Of a stretch of DNA of 64,000 nucleotides, positions 59,439 to 64,000 are shown in pieces. This DNA is from Flaccisagitta enflata. Taxonomy: Eukaryota > Chaetognatha > Sagittoidea > Aphragmophora. Location of the stretch: positions 42,036,001 to 42,100,000 of the forward strand of contig OZ231126.1 in assembly GCA_965153355.1 (NCBI GenBank). Direction: 5' to 3'. The translations under genes and the position numbers were made by a program. Positions within the stretch are counted from its first letter, which is position 1. Each line of letters starts with the position of its first letter. The notes below the pieces were generated by a model. That model had not been told where the DNA came from. It searched no databases and saw only the letters and a list, made by a program, of their open reading frames with translations.

Positions 59439-59600
59439 CGTCGACAGGATGAGTTTGTTTTTTTGCACCGTGTGACTCGCTTATACTAGCATTTAAGGAC
59501 AAACATTATCATTACCATTATCATTATCATAATCATTTTAAAGCGGACAAGACTGGTAAGTGGTAAGCCTACATGAAGCAAGGTGAAAACAATAAACGAG
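59439..59600 (-). promoter_or_regulatory. Proximal upstream flank of PLD
   Basis: The 160 bases upstream of the ATG hold a TATAAG about 45 bases from the start (59481-59486 on plus, read as CTTATA) and an ATGATA/TAATG-type short repeat further up. The spacing would leave a very short leader, so the TATA assignment is weak and a 5' UTR intron cannot be excluded. Confidence 0.2.
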
Positions 59601-59820
59601 CCCGACCGGGCGAGGTCATAGAGGAGATGCGATGACGATTTCGTTTAAACAATGTCGTAGAGCTGGGTGGGAAAAATGAGGCAAGGACGGACAGACCGAT
59701 CAGCAGCCGAAGGGAGAGAGTATTCAAGCAGAAACAAATCGGTTATCAACGTGATGGAATGAGCCAACAGCCAAGGATATGACCGGAAACGAGGAAAAAG
59801 TTGGTGGTCGGAGGATTTTT
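59601..59820. other. Upstream flank of PLD, nothing recognised
   Basis: Mixed composition with GACGGACAGACC near 59685 as the only hairpin-core-like trace. Confidence 0.4.
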
Positions 59821-59823
59821 CGA

Positions 59824-60000
59824 ATGAATGAATGAATGAATGAATGAATGAATGAATGAATGAATGAATGAATGAATGAATGAATGAATGAATGACTGAA
59901 TGAATGATTGAAAAAACGAATTTATAGATGAATGAATGAATGAATGAATAAATGAATGAATGAATGAATGAATGAATGAGTGAGTGAATGAATGAATGAA
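59824..60000. repeat. (GAAT)n array
   Basis: About 40 GAAT units with a TGAAAAAACGAATTTATAG break near 59910. Confidence 0.97.
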
Positions 60001-60250
60001 CGACACGCGCAAGACTTGAAAAAGTGAATGATCGTCGACAAAAGAAAAGCGTTTGCTTTCGCCTTCGGCTTTTAGGTTTGGTGACCATCTGGGAGTCATT
60101 TCTTTATTTCCTAGTCCAAATTCAACCATTTTTCTTAGCCAGGCTATTATGAAAATGAATTTGGCGAGTTGATGGAAGGAGGAAAAAAAGACAATCTTTT
60201 TGTGGGAGGTTTCCGCCCTTTCCATTTTCCGGCGACAAATTCAGAGGGTG

Positions 60251-60253
<3 letters not shown>

Positions 60254-60302
<49 letters not shown>
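60254..60302. repeat. (GA)n microsatellite
   Basis: About 24 GA units. Confidence 0.95.
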
Positions 60303-60305
<3 letters not shown>

Positions 60306-61185
60306 CACAGTCACACACACAACTAACCCAAACAGTGAGATAACAAACAGACTTACAATTGGACAGAGAGCAAAAAAAAACAAACAAGACAAACCGATAT
60401 AAAGGCCAAGCAGATATATCGCCTACTGGAATGACTAGAAGATATAAAAAGAGACGCGGAGAAAAGAATTAAAAAAAAAAAACTTCAGGAAATGGAGGGG
60501 GGGGTGGAAAAGGGATAGAAAAAGAATCGACAACGGTAGACTTAACTTTGTCAATTTTCCCACTCCTTTAGAAATCCTCAAATCATCGGAAAATAATTCT
60601 TCTTCCGATTTTTCTCTCTCAAAATGGAATTGGATTTGGATTTGGGCGTCTGCCGGAAAGCAGAAAGTCTTTCTGGCTTAAAAAACAGAAACGGCGGTTG
60701 CGAGGTTTTTTCTTGAGACGGAATTTATTCAGGGGTGTTGATTTCTGTACCCCCCCCTGTCTTTGATTTTCATCCGAAGCCAGTTAAAGAATCCTATGAA
60801 TTTCAACTCCATCTAGAGTATATATGCAGCCTCAGATTCTTTTTCCTATCTCCAACCCCTTTGATTTTATCCCATCCGCCAGAGGGGGGGGGGGCAAGTA
60901 CTCAACTTTATTTACCCCTGAATTTTTATTCAATATTCAAGTGTTCAACTCAGAAGTCGGTCCATTGTCCAATAACTTCTTATTTTTTTCGGTAAAAGAG
61001 TAGGATAAGGGGTATGTGTGGGTGGAGAGGGTCAGGAAAGAGAGGGGTGAGTTCTATGAGAATTAGGGCAGATGGAGCTATATCAGAGGTGTAACAAATG
61101 AGTTTGTGGGTGAGTTAAGAGTTACCGTATTGTATTCTCTTGTCTTGTCTTGCCTTGTCTTGTATTGTATTGTCGTAATAATAAT
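60303..61185. other. Stretch without a supported gene
   Basis: Homopolymer runs of A, C and G; no coding or repeat family recognised apart from TTGTCTTG copies at 61138-61170. Confidence 0.5.
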
Positions 61186-61217
61186 TGATGTTGTTGTTGT
61201 TGTTGTCGTTGTTGTCG

Positions 61218-61248
<31 letters not shown>

Positions 61249-61250
61249 CC
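61186..61250. repeat. (GTT)n array
   Basis: About 20 triplets with GTC variants. Confidence 0.95.
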
Positions 61251-61287
61251 GTTCTAAATCGGTTGGAAGACTACGCGCTGCTGACGT

Positions 61288-61624
61288 GATGTTCTTCTCC
61301 TTCTTTTCTTCTTCTTCTTCTTTTCTTCATCTTCTTTTCTTCTTCTTCTTCTTCTTTCCTTCTTTTCTTTTCTTCTTTTTTCTTTTTCTTCTCCTTCTTT
61401 TCTTATTTTCTTTCCTTCTTCTTTTCTTTTTTTCTTCTTCTTTTCTTCTTTTCTTTTCTTCTTCTTCTCCTCTTTTCCTCTTCTTTTCTTCTTTTCTTTT
61501 CTTCTTCTCTTCTTTTTTTCTTTTCTTTTCTTCTTCTTCTCTTCTTTTCATCTCTTCTTTTCATCTCTTCTTTTCATCTTTTCTTCTTCTTCTTTTCGTC
61601 TTTTCTTCTTCTTCTTTTCTTCTT

Positions 61625-61656
<32 letters not shown>

Positions 61657-61850
61657 TTCTTCTTTTCTTCTTCTTCTTTTCTTCTTCTTCTTTCCTTCAT
61701 CTTCTTCTTCGTCTTTTCTTCTTTTCCTCTTCTTCTTCTTCTTCGTCGTTTCTTCTTTTCCTCTTCTTCTTCTTTTCTTCTTCTTTTCTTCTTCTTCTTC
61801 TTCTTCTTCTTCTTCTTCTTCTTCTTCTTCTTCTTCTTCTCCTTATTCAT
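61288..61850. repeat. Polypyrimidine tract of TTC/TTTTC units, 560 bp
   Basis: Almost purely pyrimidine on plus, with CTTCTTTTC higher-order units and rare CATC and CGTC breaks. A 254-codon Phe/Leu/Ser frame through it is a repeat artefact. Confidence 0.95.
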
Positions 61851-62017
61851 CTGATGTAATTCAAAATTGAGTTTGTAACGCGGACGACGACACAGAATGG
61901 TTGTAATCCAACAGTGTTACTAAGCGACATCCGAGTACGAAAATCAACATGAATGACAACTTCAACAATGATATCAACAACTTTTTCAACAACAAGAACG
62001 ACAACGACAACGACAAC

Positions 62018-62023
62018 AATAAT

Positions 62024-62115
<92 letters not shown>
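62018..62115. repeat. (AAC)n array
   Basis: About 32 triplets, preceded by GACAAC variants. Confidence 0.97.
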
Positions 62116-62116
<1 letters not shown>

Positions 62117-62152
62117 CCTTCATCGCTCGTTTGTATATTTTGGTGCAAACTT

Positions 62153-62242
62153 ACCTTGCAGGCGGGGACCTCATCTGGCACGCTTGTCCTTTCGGCGTCA
62201 AAAGAGGGAAACATTTTCGACGACGATGACGACGACGATTCC
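62153..62242 (-). CDS. Candidate first exon, Ser-rich N-terminus
   Basis: ATG at 62242 (G at -3, G at +4) begins MESSSSSSSK and ends VPDEVPACK with a very good donor, TGCAAG|GTAAGT. A GTT tract begins about 40 bases into the putative intron. No following exon was found in 61.1-62.1 kb, and the plus strand of the same region has open Asp-rich frames. The protein is unrecognised. Confidence 0.3.
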
Positions 62243-62279
62243 ATATCGTCGAGGAGGAATTGTGCTTAACTACGCGATG

Positions 62280-62960
62280 AAGGCATATCTATCCATGAAG
62301 TCGGGTCACAAAACGACGACGTTACTTTCTCCTCCGACGTCGCTAACAATGACGGAAACTCTTCTCAATGACGATGGGAAAGACTCCGATGGAGATGTTG
62401 TAGGGAACCCTTTTATGCAATGCCAATGGCGATGCAATGTAATCCAATGGCGATATTGAAAGGAGCTAACTCATTCAATGGCGAAAATGCAGGAAACGTG
62501 GGAATAAGGCAGCATATGTCGGCGATGTTGATTGCTTCATAGGCAACTTTGATGATGATGATGAAAAAAATGATGATGCTTTGGTAAAATCCTCAACTTC
62601 ATTCAGGGGCGATATTTCGGTTTCAAATCCGTTTTATGAAACGGTATCACATGATCATCATTCCACAAATGATTTGACGTTCATGAAGGGCGAAGCTGAA
62701 TGCACTGACGACACAGTTGGAGCCGCAGAATGCGCTGGCGATGCGAAGCACGTGTCGACGACGACGCTGTAAGAGCCGACGGCGCAAAAGTCACTGAAGG
62801 AGGCGCTGACGTCGCAGGAGCAAACGGTCATGTCGCCGAAGGAAGCGCTGGCGTTAGAGACGGCGCTAATTCCGATTTGATGGTGTCAGCCTTTGCGATT
62901 TCCGGTGGGCGCAAAGGCGAAGCCGAGCCACGACCACGACTCCGATCGATTCCTGTGATA
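62280..62960 (+). pseudogene. Degenerate Asp/Asn/Gly-rich coding-like region with frameshifts
   Basis: A GC-richer stretch where short frames rich in D, N, G, E and A succeed one another. One ends at 62773 with VSTTTL and stop; from about 62730 the next frame continues with the same flavour (VTEGGADVAGANGHVAEGSA) to about 62960. Earlier pieces read HEVGSQNDDVTF and NDDGKDSDGDVV. It may be a decayed low-complexity gene or merely a diverged GATGGC-type repeat. A hairpin element is inserted at its right edge. Confidence 0.3.
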
Positions 62961-62975
62961 CAAGAAGAGATTCAT

Positions 62976-63205
62976 ATTCAGTGGCGGACACGGAACTCTA
63001 TAAGAGACTGTGTCCGTCCGTCCGTCCGTCCGTCCATCCGTCCGTCCGTAACGCACGAGTCCAAAAGCGGAAAAACGAGCATTTAAGATGTTTTTTGGGT
63101 AGGTGTGTTGGTAGGGAGGCATGGGGAGTGGATGGGGGTTGGAAAACCGTTGGATGCCCCTGCCCACTCGTCCGCAACGATATTGTGACCCCGCGTCACT
63201 TGTTA
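62976..63205 (-). mobile_element. Hairpin element, subfamily with extra segment
   Basis: GTGGCGGACACGGAACTCTA, TAAGAGACTGTGTCC, GTCC core, then AGGTGTGTTGGTAGGGAGG and the segment shared with 56638-56872, ending CGTCCGCAACGATATTG and CCCCGCGTCACTTGTT. Confidence 0.82.
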
Positions 63206-63377
63206 TTTTACGGTATGATCTATTTGTTTATCTGTTTTATGCCTATATTTGTTTGTCTGTCAGTTCGTGTCTATCTGGCTGTCTTTCCTTGTCCGAAAAT
63301 GGGTCTTTATGTCTTCCTTTACGCTGCACTCTTTTTTGTAATACTTCTTATTGTAGTGTTCAAATTGAGAAAAAAAA

Positions 63378-63641
63378 ATAAGGCCGGATACACGGCTACC
63401 CAAATCGCGAGCGAATGGACAGAGGCAGTGATAAAAATTATCAATAAAACATTTCGGCAAAAGCCAGTGATGCAAAAACTGCCCGTAAACGGCTAAAAAG
63501 CAAAATGTTATATTACCGACCGACCAATAGTAACCAACCAACAACTAACCAACCAAACCATCGACTGACCGACCATCCAACCGCAGGACCAGTCGACCGA
63601 CGTGGCGGGTTATGGATTCACGCGCACGCCACAAATAAAAA
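63378..63641 (+). mobile_element. Hairpin element, TCGCGAGCG subfamily
   Basis: ATAAGGCCGGATACACGGCT, ACCCAAATCGCGAGCGAATGG, AGGCAGTGAT, GACCGACC core, GCGGGTTATGGATTCACG and CGCACGCCACAAATAAAA. Confidence 0.8.
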
Positions 63642-64000
63642 AAAAACAAAAGGCGCAAACCGGAATTGTGACAACGGAAAGCGCTGATATCCTTTCACCT
63701 TCTCCACTCGCGTGAACAAAGTTAATAACAAAAGCCTAACGCGTAAATCATTCATTTCTTTCCAAAGACGCGTTAATTTTAAGGATATGTTCAGCCGTTG
63801 GCGATAGATCCACTTGGCTCGTCGGTCCGTTGTAACACAAGCTTAAGAGTACATTTTTGAAAGCCCCTACCCAGTAGCAGTTCATAGCAGTACTTGAATT
63901 TTTGCGAGTGAATTTTCGCGAGCTGATATTGTACTTCCAAAGTGAAGCTGTGCTTCAAAAAAAATCATTTTGGCTTTTTTATCTTAATTTGTCATGAATA
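63642..64000. other. Window end, nothing recognised
   Basis: GGCTCGTCGGTCCGTTGTAAC near 63820 hints at a degraded hairpin-element core; no gene supported. Confidence 0.4.

Noticed and set aside
61106-61870. 254-codon Phe/Leu/Ser-rich frame resembling a membrane protein
   Set aside because: It is a TTC/TTTTC polypyrimidine tract; hydrophobicity is a by-product of the repeat.

Overview
The window is eukaryotic nuclear DNA. It is AT-rich, dominated by microsatellites, minisatellites and short hairpin or foldback mobile elements, and has few genes. There is no bacterial-style gene packing, no rRNA, no convincing functional tRNA and no CRISPR array. Most long open frames are simple repeats read as SLSL, RERE, poly-L or TYLH peptides and are not genes.

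One complete gene can be reconstructed: a C2-domain phospholipase D of the plant type, on the minus strand from 59438 (ATG) to 37471 (TAA). I placed 16 exons. All 15 introns are GT-AG, the phases agree at every junction, and the summed CDS is 2427 nt (808 codons). It has an N-terminal C2 domain, two HKD catalytic motifs (H327/K329/D334 and H657/K659/D664), the IENQYF motif and a C-terminus ending in LTT, as in plant PLDs. This points to the green lineage (land plant or streptophyte alga), but I cannot name the organism and another algal group is not excluded. Exons fill about 11% of the 22 kb locus; the introns are full of repeats and inserted elements.

Layout. 1-5.2 kb: CT, GT and GA tracts, a dispersed repeat, three copies of a hairpin element (the main repeat family). 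5.25-5.62 kb: a probable Ser/Pro-rich exon on the minus strand. 6-6.5 kb: a TA-flanked inverted-repeat element holding a tRNA-like segment. 7-11.6 kb: hairpin elements, microsatellites and three weak candidate exons on plus. 11.8-13.3 kb: a 1.5 kb imperfect palindrome. 13.4-16 kb: hairpin-element ends enclosing a 1.5 kb tetranucleotide array. 16-18.5 kb: foldback elements carrying 21-bp minisatellites. 18.5-37 kb: mostly gene-poor DNA with microsatellites, a 29-bp minisatellite (32.2-33.4 kb), a TA-flanked MITE (26.2-26.9 kb) and three foldbacks of about 145 bp. 37.5-59.4 kb: the PLD gene. 59.5-64 kb: its upstream flank, polypyrimidine and triplet arrays, a weak candidate first exon at 62.2 kb, degenerate Asp/Gly-rich frames and two more hairpin elements.

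The most unusual content is the repeat biology. A short element family is present about 30 times: TTTTT, then a terminal hairpin whose stem changes in a compensated way between copies, then a variable GTCC/GGTC core, then GGCCTTGTT. A second family encloses a 20-21-bp minisatellite in GGGCAGCGGCCCC inverted ends. The 145-bp foldbacks have arms that differ completely between copies yet are self-complementary. Microsatellites and element ends sit directly against splice sites of the PLD gene.
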